Counted from the first letter of the stretch, positions 44,159 through 57,499 are shown. The stretch: DNA of 64,000 nt from Branchinecta lynchi (GCA_023053575.1 JAKZAP010000006.1:11665280-11729279); one strand, 5' to 3'. The notes: generated by a model from the letters alone, not told the origin. Program-made: numbers and translations.

Positions 44159-44285
44159 CCCGAGAGCTTGCGCCACAAGGGTCGCATCGTAGTGCCCACG
44201 AGCTATTTCAAGGCTCAAGTTTTTGTCCCTGTTTTATGACAAAAACAGTTATAGCCTATCCGCTAGACAAAAACTAACGGTTTAA

Positions 44286-44723
44286 AGGACTCCTCTTGCT
44301 TATTCTGCCTTTCATATTATCCCTAGTTCCCTTGTGGGATAACAATTGAAATTCCCGCCGGGTTTTTAGCGCTTTTTGGGCCTAGCCGAGTTTTGAAAGT
44401 CACGAAACACAAACTTTCACCGAAGCTTTCACCGTCAACAACCCTTTTACAAATAGGGATATACGAAGCTTCAAAGCATCATTTTTCAGTTTGGAAAACA
44501 TGAGACTTCTTTTGTTTTGATTGGTTTTTCCACTTTTTAACAAAGGCGCGTTCAATTTCCAAATTTTGTACGTCCAGCCGCCGAGTCGGAGAGGGAAGCT
44601 GGCTGGAGCCGACAAGCGCTACAAGAAAATCGCTAATCTCTCGTGGAAAGTAATGGTATTTTTTAAAACGATATTTTCGAGCTATTTCATCTTGAAAAGA
44701 TCATTTCTAGTAAGATTTGTACT
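44286..44723. mobile_element. TTAA-flanked MITE, Kolobok/T2-like, copy 2
   Basis: TTAA at 44282-44285 and 44724-44727. Left AGGACTCCTCTTGC, right (inward) AGTACAAATCTTACTAG. Homologous to 2564-3064. Confidence 0.65.
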
Positions 44724-45119
44724 TTAAGGGAAAACGTATATCCGGCCTTGCTTGCTTTGACATGATTCTTTCTCGTACGTTTCCCTTCTGATCTCCTCGA
44801 AGTCAAGTTTACAATAACTAACTAGGCGTTCGTCTTTCTTTCTTTTTAAATAAAGACGTCACCTGCCATGACGTCAGCGGATATTAAAATCGTCGGTCCT
44901 GGGTTATCGCAGTCAGAAACACCAGATTCTACATACGTGAGAATGACAATGTACGAACTTGAGGTTTCAGAAACATCCTTACAGTTTCCCGGCAAGTTGA
45001 ATAGCACGAATAGCAAAATATTTGAAAACATGAATGTGCCTTGGTTAAGGAGTGGGAAAACCAAGCAAAATGAAAGAAGTCCAAAACAGAAGGTAGACCT
45101 GATGATTTACCATGTCTTC

Positions 45120-45250
45120 CAAAAATGAACAAGACCAAAGGTGTCGATGGGATCCCAAAACTGGATATCTATTGGACTTTTTCATCCAGACAATCGAATC
45201 TTGTAGATTTCCGGTCTTCGCCAGACCCCTTTAACATTTTGCTATTTACC
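45120..45250 (+). repeat. left-end fragment of the 'GGGATCCC' element
   Basis: 'aacaagaccaaaggtgtcga' then 'tgggatcccaaaa', and 'cttcgccagacccctttaac'. It has the left-end order of copies 1-3 but no tandem core. Confidence 0.6.
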
Positions 45251-45309
45251 CACAATCAACCGCTTGAAGATGTACACAAAAATGTTACCCTTTTGGTGTT
45301 TTTTGCTTT

Positions 45310-46110
45310 TCGGTCGGTCGGTCAACTATTTTCAAGTTAGGGTACGGTACTTCCCGATGTGCTGGCACGATGAAACTTGGCAGGCACATTAAGGACCCGA
45401 CCAAACTAACTTGCAAACAGTTACTTCCTCAATACGACCATCGCCGGGGGAGTGGAGGGAGGGGGAATCCAAAATCTGGAGGTATATGTAACTTTTGAAA
45501 GGCAGCTCGGATCTTAATGAAACTTGATATCTGGAAAAAATGTCTCAGATGTCCCACTCCCAAGTCCGGACAGGATCCGGTCACTCTGTGATAGTTGGAG
45601 GGGGAACCAGAAATCCTGTCACCGGAAAGGATCCGTGCACTGTGGGGTGGGTGGGTGGAGGGGGTTCAGGAACTCCGGTGTTACCAGGATAAGGTTCTTC
45701 CACATGTGTCAGGACGATGAAACTTGACAGGTAAATCACGGACCCAGTCGTACCCCGGATCTGACCATTGTGGGGGGAGTGGAGGGAGGGGGAATCCAGA
45801 ATCATGAGGAAAACTTTCAAGCGGTTAATAAGATCTTGATGAAACTTGATATCTGGAAATACCTCGTATCTTAGAAGTCGCATTTTAGGACCATACCGAA
45901 TCCGGTGACTTTAGGGGAGTTGGAGGTGGGAACCGGAAATCTTATGACACGCTGAGAGTGGTGGGATCGGGATGAAACTTGATGATATGAACAACACGAG
46001 TCCTATATATCGCTTACAGAACCAGATCGGATCCGGGCACTATGTGGAGTTGGAGGGAGGTGCCGAATTCCGGTGATTGCGAGTTAAGGTACACCCCCCT
46101 CCCCACGTTT
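45310..46110 (-). repeat. C-rich 'family 2' repeat, inverted copy
   Basis: Repeating modules of 'gatgaaacttg..atctgg', 'ggggagtggaggg' and 'gggaatccagaatc', starting next to a CGGTCGGTCGGTC box, are the inverse of the modules at 17260-18075. Internal units are roughly 100-140 bp. Confidence 0.6.
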
Positions 46111-46589
46111 TGGGCCCGTTTCTAGTACACGTCGCCGAAGGCAAAAATTCCGGTCGAAACGGGCATCGCGACCAAGCGATTTCACGAACTTCAACTTGGA
46201 ACTTCTAATTGACAAATAACAGAGTTTTGTAATGAAACTATCAACAGCAGAATACTGTGAGTTTTCGAATACATAAAGACGAAGGCGACGCTTGCGACAG
46301 AATTAAACTATCAAAATGCTTGCTGACTAATCTTCACACGTTGAACTAATACGGATAGGAAGAAAGAACATTTTATCACACTGTTATTATTCTAAAGACA
46401 TGTATAGTCGATACCTTGACGGCATGACAGCCCGAACTGCTCGAATCCATAATCTACATATTTTTGCATTATAAAGAAAGAACACTAACAAACAAGAACT
46501 GAAACTGAAAAACTGAAAAGTAAGAAAAGGAAAAAAACTGAGAAACCATGCATGCAAAGAAGAACGAAATCTGTGATTCAGCTCAAGCT

Positions 46590-46700
46590 GGCAGCGAAAG
46601 CTGGTTGCAGGTTCTTTCCTCCAGGTACGGCCTGAAGAGGACCCTTGCAATAAGGGCCAAAAAGATAGCTAGAAATCTCAGCTAACTTATCTGTTTGGCG
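46590..46700 (-). repeat. dispersed repeat, 'ttcggcccttcttggcaagg' family, copy 3
   Basis: Inverse of the 2460/40770 family with changes: 'gcctgaagaggacccttgca' then 'ataagggcc' and 'tctcagctaactta'. Confidence 0.5.
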
Positions 46701-47560
46701 CTATCAAATATACTTCCAGTTCTATGATGAAGTTCAGTACTTGAAGTCGAAAAAACGGACTTCAAACCCAACATAATCTTAAAAATTTTACCAATTTTTG
46801 TGTTTTCGACAAAGAACATCCTTGTCCTACGGCTAAAACAGCCGAATACTTTTTGCAATCTGCACAGGCATGAACAAAATCGGTAAACTTTATACCTCGT
46901 CCCCTATGCCGACGTGCCGTCGGAATCCCCTGTGCCTGTTAAACAATGTTTATTCTATCAAAGCGGCCATTCTGTTTGTAATTTTCCTACAAAGCTATGA
47001 TTAGTTTCGGCGTAAAGAGCGAGCCACTGAGCTATTTTCCTTATCATTCACAACTTCTGAACAATAACGACGTCATCCGACAATCTTTGTGCGAACTCAA
47101 AACCCACCCCTTTTAATCCGAAACCTGAAGAGTTCCTGTTACTCAAGCCCCAGTTAAACCATAATGATAACGTTATCTGTTTTACGGTGTAACTGAACAA
47201 AAAGTAAAGGCAACTGTCGAACACTTTTCCAACTGCGACAGTCATTCTAGATCCGACATGGTCTTGTATCTTATTCAACGACGAATGAAACTTCCCTTCG
47301 CCACTGACTGGCGTGAACTTAGTGACGTATATTTGGAAACGTAGCCTTTGCCTGGAAAACTTGATTACAGCCGGAACAGGAAGAGGTGCGAAAAACAGAA
47401 AGAAAGGAGAAGAGCGAATTAACATTTACAGGACAAAGAAGAGAACTGAAACAGGAATATAAAATAAAATAATACATAAATAAAAAAATCTATGATCTTG
47501 AACACTCAAATACAAACATAATTTTAGTCCTCAAGACGTAGAAGCGTGAAATAAATTCTG
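46701..47560. other. non-coding, no gene recognised
   Basis: A minus-strand open stretch at 47048-47425 has no splice context or recognisable domain. An upstream ARID5 5' UTR exon could lie in this region, but nothing in the sequence shows it. Confidence 0.3.
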
Positions 47561-48375
47561 CTAGCGGGAGAGTGCCATTCTGAAATCTGAAAATCGATGA
47601 TCAAATGATCCGCTCATCGATGGTCCGCTGCTAGTCTATGATTATTAATATCACAAGGTTAAATCATCCGTATAAACACTAGTATCAAAATACGTAACAT
47701 GAACTAGTTCAGTTTTGAGAGAAAAAACAAAAACGAAAAACTGATCCAGTACGGCCCAAAAGGCTCTCATTATTAGGCTTCTAATTTCAAATTATTATGT
47801 TCGTTAAATATTATGATAGGCACACGGTAATCTCTGGTAAATATATATATGAATGCGTAATCTGACCCGATTCTGCTACCGAGGGAGTGCTATTCTGAAA
47901 TCCGAAAACCAATGAACAAGATAAGATTCCAGAGTGTTCCTCCGCTACTATTATTATTCATTAATTATCACAACGTTATTACATCGTAGAAATACTGGTA
48001 TGCAAATACGTATTCTTTACTAGTGCAGTTTTTGAGAAAAAGAAACAAAACTGATCCAGTATAGCCTAAAAGACTAATAATGTCATATGATTGAGAAATA
48101 TTATGATAAACCCAAAGTAACCTCTGGTAAATATTTTTAAATACGTAATCCACCTAACTAGGGTGGATTTGAACAAATATATACAAGATAGTTTAGATAG
48201 TCCACACGATATTTTCAGTAGGCTATAGTAGTAGGCTATAGTCTCGGTCTAGCGATCACCAATTTCATAATATTATATCATCCGTAAATCATTATTATAG
48301 GCCTACCAAAATCTCTGGTTGCGGGTGACGAGTATCAAAAATATTTAAATGCGTAATCTTACTACCGCATATCTG
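47560..48375 (+). repeat. imperfect ~314-bp tandem repeat, AT-rich
   Basis: 'gagtgccattctgaaatctg' recurs as 'agtgctattctgaaatccg' 314 bp later. 'aaactgatccagta.gg', 'aatattatgata' and 'tctctggtaaata' with 'gcgtaatc' also recur in order. A third partial unit ends near 48370. Confidence 0.65.
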
Positions 48376-51300
48376 AAAAATAATGTCAAACCTCACAGTC
48401 TGATAAGGAAGATCTATATGTAGACACTGAAGGACGCTAACATGGGCGTGATCAGAAAGAAATAACAACAAATTACTCTGAGAGAATTATACGATTCATT
48501 TTAAAACAATTCATTGTTATCGTATTTACTATGGCATATGAAGATTTTTTTCATATTGCCCACCGTCACACAATATAAACAAACACAGCTTTTTATAAAA
48601 AACGAACAACGTAAAATAAACAATTATATGCAACGGTAAACATGCAAATGTGACAAAAAGACGGGGTTGGCCATTAGTGCAACTTTTGTCCAAAATCAGG
48701 TATAAATAAATAAGAAAAATAATTAGTATGTAGCCTATTATCTACAACATAATAAGAAAACCCATTAGTATATACTTAAATACGAAACGTACGTAAACAA
48801 AAATTTAAACAAAGCAAATAACGTATTTTAATAGTAGGATCCGATCAGAAAAATCAAATCCTATATCCTAGTCCACAGAAACTTAAAAGTATAATACAAA
48901 ATTATGCAATTGAACAACGGAAAAATTTAACAACGCTTTATCGTAACTACCGTCACCGCCCTTTGTCTTAAGTATAAAGCAGACATACCAGTAACCCAAA
49001 TATGGAACAATCTCAGAAGAAATTCAAACTAAAAATACCTTCAAAAACCTGCACTACAACATCTGTTGAAGCGCCTCTCCTGTGTTCCTCAATAAAATCA
49101 ATAGCCCAGTCCCCGTGCACTGCATACGTCTAACCAAGGCCTAATCACACCTTTCATTAATTTGCTAAAATCTCCGGAACTACTTGAAGGATTTGAAAAA
49201 TAATTACTTCACAAGAATCCTTGAGATTTCTGGAATCTTTTCACCAATTTTTATCAAAATCACTTGCCTCCTGATGTGGGAAATGTTAAAATTTCCCGAA
49301 ATATATAATATCTGCAATTGGTTGATAAGGACTGAACTGCGGAAAGGAGACGCCCGGTTAGATGGTTGGTCCGCGCACAGCTCTTGTTTTGAGATTAAAA
49401 GACCCTGCAGGCGATACAAAGAAATTGGAGAGAAATATATTTCATAATCAACTCAAGATTTCTAACTGGAATTTTTTAAAGAAAGTTTTTATAGCTTGAA
49501 AGTGGTTGATAGAAATGGTTGATGCCTGGTGCGGCCGTACCTGAAACAAATTAACCGATGCAGGACAATATTAGTTCATAATAAAGATTTTGTGTCGTGT
49601 TACTGTTACGTTGCGTTTATAAGAAACCAGTTTATACTGAAGTGCAATGCTGCAGCAAACATGAAGATTTAAGCCGTGAAGTTAAGAAAATATTGGCGAA
49701 AGAGGGCAGAACAAAATTAAATGGAATTTTGTTAAATTAACTTCATTCATAGCCACAATTTTGAACTGAAAATTTTCAACGAACATAACTGTGCTGACTG
49801 AAGCTAATTTATACTGAAGTGTGATGCTGCAGATAGGCAAAGACGTTCAACTAAAAGTCGTTCAACTAAAAAGACATACAACAAAAATTAATCACTGTCA
49901 TCACCAAAAGCAGTATAAATTCCTACTTAAGCCTACAAGGGTGATGTAGCATGGTAGCTTTTAACCAGTAAGTATGTAGATTTACAGACAAAAAAAATCA
50001 ACGTTAGTCGTCAGTGTGCGAACAAATATGTTAACACTTAAAAAACAGGAAAAGTAATTAAGTAAGTTCATTTTTATTGGCTTATGTAAGTTTAAGTTTA
50101 TTTATTATTTATTTGTTGTAAAGTAGAATAAAACAAGTATGAACAAAATAAGAATGTAAATTGTAAGAATAAAACTAAGAGATGTAAACTGTTTGCGTGA
50201 GAAATCATAACCTCGGGTTATAATATAAATGCATTGGTGCTACATCAGTAATGGACTAGCTTGGATAGTGTCTCCAAATCACCGCACACAACTACAGAAC
50301 CCAGCCCTATGTTTCAGTTATACCACAGTACTCTTTCGAGCATCTACACTACTTCCCGGGTATCAGAACTAAAAGATAATCTTCCATCACGCTCCCCCAA
50401 AAGTAGTCTTTTTTTTACTTTTGCCTATTCATCCTTATCTTTTATAACATTAACAACAGCACGCTGGATGAAATACATCCAACGTTTACTTCGCAGCGCA
50501 AAAAATCCGGTCAAATGCGCTGGTTAATTAACAGGAAAATTATTCTCGTTATGCTTTATGGCTCTACGTACGTATGGAAGCGTAGCTTAGAAAGGGCACG
50601 GAGAACATGTTGTACGAAAAGACTCCTGTGGTAATCAACATCGCAGACCTTCTGTACTTCCCGGTAAACAGATGGGGAAACGGATGAAGAAATTAATGAT
50701 GATAGTGACTGAAAACGGTGTTACGAAGTCAAGGCGAAAGCGATGCTCACACTGAATTAGCTGAAAGCTATTACTATATAAGATAGAAGAGAAGGTTAAG
50801 CAGGTGGGGTATCGACACTGTCAAGTACAGGAATACAATCGGTACTCGGCAGCTTACGTCAGTCTCAAGTTCGCACGGATTGTCTGCGGACTAGCCGCTA
50901 GAGAGGCCGAGAGAGGCAATGGGAAAGATACTTTTTTAGACATAATATTTTACAGGTTAAACCGTAGCCCCAAATACTGGGACAGAAAAATACTTCGTTC
51001 CATAAATCGGTCCAAAATATCTTGTTCATTGCAGCACATGTTGTAAAATGCATTTTTCATAGGGGTAAAACTGAGTTCTGTTGTTAAAGCCTGAATAGGT
51101 GTAAAGCTGACTTGTAATCTTACGCACATGTCGGTTTCAGTTTCAAATTCTAGCCAAATGTAACCGTGTATATGCTATGGCTTTCCTAGCAGGGTGAAGA
51201 ATACTTACTCAGGTGAGTTATTACGGTTTGAAAGCTAGCCTTTGCAGCTTTGCGAAAATATTATTTTTATTTTCATTACTTAGCACCTTTTCCCTTAAAA

Positions 51301-51399
51301 TGCGTAATTCGGACTATCTATGGCAAGTTTGGACTTTGCTGGATGATTTCCTCAGCTGATTCACCAGAAAACCTTCATTTCCCCTCGGATCTCGTCACA
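48376..51399. other. long AT-rich interval, no gene recognised
   Basis: Mostly unique-looking AT-rich sequence. A short direct repeat 'agtttatactgaagtgcaat' (49630) / 'aatttatactgaagtgtgat' (49806) is the only internal duplication noticed. No exon, RNA gene or mobile element could be supported. Confidence 0.35.
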
Positions 51400-53000
51400 C
51401 GCCAGAATGCCCACACAATCTGTCCCTTCGCCCACAGTTTCCGAAAAGTCGGACGACCCACACCCCAGTTCACCCACACGCCAGTACACCCCCACGTCAG
51501 TTCATCCACTGCCAGTTAGCCCACACGTCAGTTCATCCACTCCTACAATCAGATAGTTCACAACACTTCACTACTGTCATACACCACAAGGCCCATATTT
51601 TCCGACACTTAAACTACCCGTCAGTTCTTCGACACATCAGTACACCCACACGTCAGTTCACCCATCGCTAGTTAGCCCACACGTCAGTTCACCCACTCCT
51701 AAAATCCGATAGTTCACCCACACTTCACTACCCTCATACGCAACAAGGCCGGCATTTTCCGACAGTTCGGTCACATGTCAGTACACCCACAGCCAATTAC
51801 CCCCACACTTCACTACCCTCATGCGCCACAAGGCCTACAGTTTCCGACACTTAAAATACACGCCAGTTCAATCCACACGTCAGTACACCCACACGTCAGT
51901 TCACTCACCGCCAATTAGCCCACACGTCAGTTCACCCACTCCTAAAATCCGATAGTTCACCCACACTTCACTACACTCATACACCACAAGGTCCCCATTT
52001 TACTACAGTTTGGCTATACGTCAGTTTACCCACTGGTCAGTACACCCCACGTCAGTTCATCCACTGCCAGTTAGCCCACACGTCAGTTCATCCACTCTTA
52101 AAATCCGGTAGTTCACTACACTTTACTACCCTCATACGCCACAACGCCCACAGTTCATCTACACGTCAGTTCACCTATCGCCAGTAAGCCCACGCGTCAG
52201 TTCACTCACTCCTAAAATCCGACTGTTCACCTACACCCTCATACGCCACAAGTCCCATATTTTCTGACAGTTCTTCTCCACGTCAGTTCACCCACACTAG
52301 TTAGTCCACACGCCAGTTCATCTACACCTAAAATTCGATCGTTCACACACACTTAACTACCCTCATACGCCACAAGGGCGTCATTTTCCGACAGTTTGGC
52401 CACACGTCAGTACACCCACAGCCAGTTACCCCCACACTTCACTACCCTCGTACGCCACAAGGCCCATATTTTGCGACAGTTCGTCTACAAGTCAGTTCAC
52501 CCACACGTCAGTTCACGTACCGCCAGTAAGCCCACACGTCAGTTTACTCAACTCCTAAAATCCGATAGTTCAGCCACACTTCACTACCCTCATACGTCAC
52601 AAGGCCCACATTTTCCGACAGCTCGCCTACACGTCAGTTCACCCGCAGCCAGTTAGCCCACACGTCATTTCACCCACTCCTAAAATCCGACCGTCCACAC
52701 AAACTTAACTACCCTCATACGCCACAGGGCTGGCATTTTCCGACAGTTCTGCCAAACATCAGTTCACCCACAGCCAGTTAGTTCACATGTCAGTTCACTA
52801 CTCCTAAAATCCGCTCGTTCACCCACACTTCACTACCCTCATACGCCACAAGGCCGGCATTTTCCGACAGTTCGGACACACGTCAGGTCACCCACAAGTC
52901 AGTCCACCCACTCTCAGAACCCGATAGCTCACCCAAACTTCACTATCATCATTCGCCACAACGGCCGTATTTTCCGACAGTTCGCCCATACATTAATGAC
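51400..53000 (+). repeat. complex satellite array with CACGTCAGTTCACCCA words
   Basis: About 1.6 kb is built from nested words: short 'ccacacgtcagttcacccac' units inside larger blocks containing 'ctcctaaaatccgatagttc', 'cttcactaccctcatacgcc' and 'cacaaggcccacattttccg'. Blocks recur every ~110-230 bp. Units vary, so this is an old higher-order array. It is non-coding. Confidence 0.88.
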
Positions 53001-53833
53001 CCACCACTCATTACTCGCTCGGATCGAACTGACAATCAAGATGTGAGAAAACGAAGGGGGAAGGGAACCAGGGGCCTTGCTGATAACTGCCGAGCGGGTG
53101 GTTCAATCCAGATTAAACTTGGGTGGGCGGGGGTGGGGACGAAATTTAAATGGTCATACGTCCTGAAATGCCATCTTGGGGTTAACGGGTATGATCCAAC
53201 AGAAGAATCCATGAACAATTCTGGAAACGCACAGCGTTGTGACACATCTGGACACGCGGTAAGAGCAGAGCGCATGCCTTAGTTAGGTCACAATAATGTC
53301 TTAACCGAGACCCAGCTACTAGGGGAGAAATGGAGGGGAGAATGTATTTGGGAAACGCATAGGCTAACTTTAAATGTATGGGCCGGGGTCTGGATGAAAC
53401 TTAGTCGGAGGAACCGGGTTCAAGGTCATCAGGATTCAGGGTTAAAGCTCAAACGAGTTTGGGTCAAGTAACAGGTAAGTTATTCCTATACCTGTTATAA
53501 AAGCTCAGACATTACATGAGTAGCATGTAGAATGAAGCTGTGTAGAAACACACCGACTTTTGTCGGCACATTCCCCTCCCCCCTCCCCAATTCCACCCCC
53601 CACGATGGTAGTTACACCACTGCTGATTGATACAATGAACAAGAGTTGTACACTCATGTGGCACTAGCAACTACTTGCAGGAATATGTAGCATGTATATC
53701 AGCTAAGGTTACCTAGCACCGTCGGATGGCTGTTTCCAGATCCCTTCCGACTCCCCCAAAGCATTGAATACTCCATCCGTTAAGTTCGGTCCAGGTGTCC
53801 TCACCTTATGTGTGTCAAAAGGTTTACAAGAAC

Positions 53834-54300
53834 CAGGGGCGTCACTAGCCTTTTACCTTCGGCGGGGGGGGGGGGAGAGGGGAGGGAGGGCGTCCAGTTT
53901 GTGCCGACGGACTAAAAAAATTTGCCGACAAAAGACGCCGTTGCCGCTAACGGCGTACATTTCTCGACAGCACAGAATAGAGCCGGTATAAAACTAATTG
54001 TGATGCATCGGTTGAGATTGTTCCTTTAATGTAAATTCGTATATTTAAATTGACATTTTTTCGTTAAAAAGTGAAGCTTCCAACGACGAAGCTTCGGAGC
54101 TACCCAAAACACCCGAAGCTACCCAAAACTACGCGGCGCATGCGAATTTTTTTTAATCTGTCTTTTTTGCGGAAAAAGATACCTATAGGCTCCCTCCCCA
54201 GGACCCTTAGAACCCCCCCCCCGGCTTCGCCCAACGAAAGTAATTTCTCAAGACCGTTCGGGGGGGGGCCCCTCTCCCCCCCCCCCATAGTGACGCCCTG
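53834..54300. mobile_element. 467-bp hAT-like MITE with perfect 8-bp target duplication
   Basis: The left end is CAGGGGCGTCACTAG and the right end is CATAGTGACGCCCTG. The 8-bp duplication ACAAGAAC is perfect (53826-53833 and 54301-54308). G- and C-runs lie just inside the ends. A related right end is at ~16761, and a related left end near 59791. Confidence 0.88.
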
Positions 54301-54424
54301 ACAAGAACCACCCACTAAGTGCCCCACCGTAGCTGAATCCTATCTGGCTCTGTAACCGAACATCTAGGACACATGACCTTAAAAAACTTCGAGGGGGACA
54401 AAAATATTTGCAATGTAGGTTTGT

Positions 54425-54625
54425 TGTTTGTACTTTAAAGGGACTAATCATCTGTAAGCATAACCCTTGAGGCACAACTGATCATGGGCCCTTTAAGGGA
54501 ACATGCAAATGTATCGTTGTGCCAAAAGAATGTTTGTACCCTGTGGTTAAGATGTACTCTTTAAGGGGGCCGAGTTCATCTGTAAGCACAACCTTTGAAG
54601 CAAAAATTACTGTGGGCCCTTGAGG
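54425..54625. repeat. short imperfect direct repeats
   Basis: 'catctgtaagcataaccctt' and 'catctgtaagcacaaccttt', and 'gggccctttaaggg' and 'gggcccttgagg', recur about 125 bp apart. Origin unknown. Confidence 0.5.
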
Positions 54626-55149
54626 AACACAACAAGTTATTGTTTGTTCAAAAGTATTATCGAACAAGCGTCAATCGCATGGGAGCATTTCCGAAAAATT
54701 TCCAGTGGGACTACTGGTCCGGTACCCCCCCCCCTCACTAGCCCCACCTTCACCCCACAGACACCAAATCCGGTTAGTGCCTCAAACAGTTCCGAACGAA
54801 ATCCATTAACTGTGAGTGGAAGGTCACAGTAACTTTGTGATACGCCTCACAAACCAAAAGGGTTCACGGGCCCTAGAAAGTGCTCGGGTTCTACTGAAAC
54901 TTGCCCAAGATGTTCCACCTATCCGCGTCCGAGAACAAGAGTTGCAAGGAGGTCTCGTAAATATTATAATACGGATGGACTGATTGGGATAAAACTTGAA
55001 AGGTACAAACATTCATAGAACCTACACATCAAACTAGGCTAGTTTCGCCACTGGGCACAAATGATGGCGGGCACTTTGGGAACATTACTCTCGGGAATCT
55101 ATGCTTGTCACAAGATTCCGGACTCCCCCCTCCTCCACTCCTCCTAGAT

Positions 55150-55370
55150 CAGTGGTTCCCAGCCTTTTTCGCACCGTCTAGAACTAAGCAAGGTTCAAAA
55201 AGGTTGCGTACCCCTTTTAGGAAAATCGCTGTTTACTATTTTGTTTACTAGTGTCAGCTTCAGAAGGTCAAAAAGACGATGTCTGTTGTCATAAAAGGGT
55301 AAGGCATAAATGTGTACAAATATATACAAAATCAGTGGGAAACTTGAGGCTGCTTCATAGCTAAAAAAAA
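55150..55370 (+). mobile_element. hAT-like fragment, 'CARTGGTTCCCA' family, copy 2
   Basis: Starts CAGTGGTTCCCAGCC and follows the order of 41305-41525 ('aaggttcaaaaaggttgcgt', 'gaggctgcttcatagctaaa'). Confidence 0.6.
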
Positions 55371-55804
55371 ATTCGAATCCTGGCTCGATGTCACTAACGG
55401 CAAAAATAAGATAATTTTGTACATTCAGCCTGTTTCATGTTCGGTTTTGATCAATGATATTGCCGAAAATGATGTGAAGATGACACTCCGCAAAGGTAGG
55501 TAGATCTGAATGACAACAAAACAGACATGTTTTATTCCACTTAGTTCTCTGTCTTAATTACTATTATTATTTAGTTCTTTCCAAAGCGAAAGTTCTGAAG
55601 TACCGTATCTTATCTTCAAGACAATATTGAGACTGAGTCAGAAGACTTTAAAACGAGAAAGGCTACAGACTAAATTAATTTTGGGACCTTCGCATTAGAC
55701 CCCGAAGCCGCGTCGCCGCCACCGAAAATTTACCGGCGCGCCATAGCCGGCGCCGTTGTATCGGCGGCGCACGTCGATTTATTTCGGCGTGCGTTATTTC
55801 CTTT

Positions 55805-57190
55805 TTCGGATCCCAAAACTTAAGTGGAGGGATACCTATGACATCGCAAAAGTTGTCCGTCCGTCCGTCCGTCTGTAAGCACGATAACTCTCGAAGGGAA
55901 TGAGATATTTTGATGAAACTTCGTATGGGGATTTGTTGGTTCAAGAGTAAGGTCGAGTTCGTAGATGGGCTTTGTAGCCCTACATTTAGGGGTGGGGTTT
56001 TAAATTAAGTGGCAAGCAAAATAATTTAAAACAATTAATGGGGTCGATTATGGGGTAAGAATACATGCTGAACACGATGGTGAAAACCATCTTCTCGCCG
56101 GACGAGTAGTCCGCCCGGAAGCCGGCCAAAACCGGAAAGTTTGTTAAAAGTAAAAGTTTTATTTGAAGTTGATTGGATATTCGATTTAGGGGTAAGAAGA
56201 CATGCTGAACCCGATGGTGAAAACCATTTTATTTGCCGGACAAGTAGTTAGCCCGGAATCCGGCACAAACCGGAAAGTCTGTTAAAAGTAAAAGTTATAT
56301 TTGAAGTTGATTAAATATTCGGTTGAGAGGTAGAAAAACATGCTGAAGGCGATGGTGAAAACCATTTTCTCGCCGGGCAAGTAGTTCGCCCGGAATCCGG
56401 CCAAAACTGGAAAACTGTTAAAACTATTTGTAGTTGATTAGATATCCGATTTAGGGGTAAGAAGAGGTGCTGAATCCGTGTATGACAATCATTTTTTACC
56501 CAGACATACAGTTCACCTGGAGTCCGGCTCGAACCGGAAAATTTGTTATAAGTTAAATTTTAATTTGAAGTTGATTAGATGTTCGGTTTAGGGGTAGGAA
56601 GACATGCCGAATACGATGGTGAAAACTATTTTCTCGCCGGGCAAGTAGTTCACCCGGAATCCGGCCAAAACCGGAAAATTGTTAAAAGTATTTGTAGTTG
56701 ATTAGACATCCGATCTAGGGGTAAGAAGAGATGCTGATCCGTGTATGACAATCATTTTTTACCCGGACATATAGTTCGCTCGGAATCCGGCTTGAACCGG
56801 AAAATTTGTTTTAAGTTAAAATTCAGGGAAATTTGTTATAAGTTAAATTTTAATTTGAAGTTGATCATATGTTCGATATAGGGGAAAGAAGATACGTTCG
56901 TTTTTTAGCTTTCTTTTTTTTTGCCGGACAGGTGGTTCCGGAATTCGGACGAAACCGGGAAATTGGCAGAAGTAAGGCAGGAAGTTTTTGTCAAAACAGA
57001 TATGACTTATAGGGGTAAACACAAACATGCTGAATCCGTATCGAACTTAGCTTTTTGGTCTTAATCTGTTTCTGAATTTTAATGGTAAAAATGTTCAAGG
57101 AGTCTGGCGAAGACTGGATCTGGCGAAGACAAGACCCAATTGTCTGGATCAAATATTGAATTTTTGGGATCCCATCGGAACATTTGGTCT
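55805..57190 (-). mobile_element. 'GGGATCCC' element with ~137-bp core, copy 3 (inverted)
   Basis: Read on the minus strand, it opens with 'aacaagaccaaatgttccga' and GGGATCCCAAAA, passes about six core units with 'tccggccaaaaccgg'-type centres (plus strand), and ends in GACGGACGGACGGACAAC, 'gcgatgtcataggtatccct' and 'ttttgggatcc'. Complete apart from point changes. Confidence 0.75.
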
Positions 57191-57499
57191 TGTTTGCACC
57201 TTGTGCCTTGCTTTTGTTTCACATTTTCTTGGTATTATTTTCATATCCTCCTCCGTGAGTGATTTTTGGAACACAGCATACGGAACTATTAAACGAAAGA
57301 AATAAGCGGGAAATTGAAACTTGATCTTTCTAAGTGGGAAACTCAATCTTCGATTTTCGAGAGGAAAATACCAACGATCGACGATAACACTACCACTGGA
57401 CTGACTAAATACTTGAAGGTTCGTTTCTAAAAAAAAAGGTTTTCTTAGTAGACCAAGCAGAGGGCAAACTGTTATTCTGAAAAATGTATTTAAAGGCAC

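Noticed and set aside
47048..47425. 125-codon minus-strand frame as an upstream ARID5 exon
   Set aside because: Composition and lack of a phase-compatible donor argue against coding; the ATG at 41863 already matches the family's usual N-terminus.
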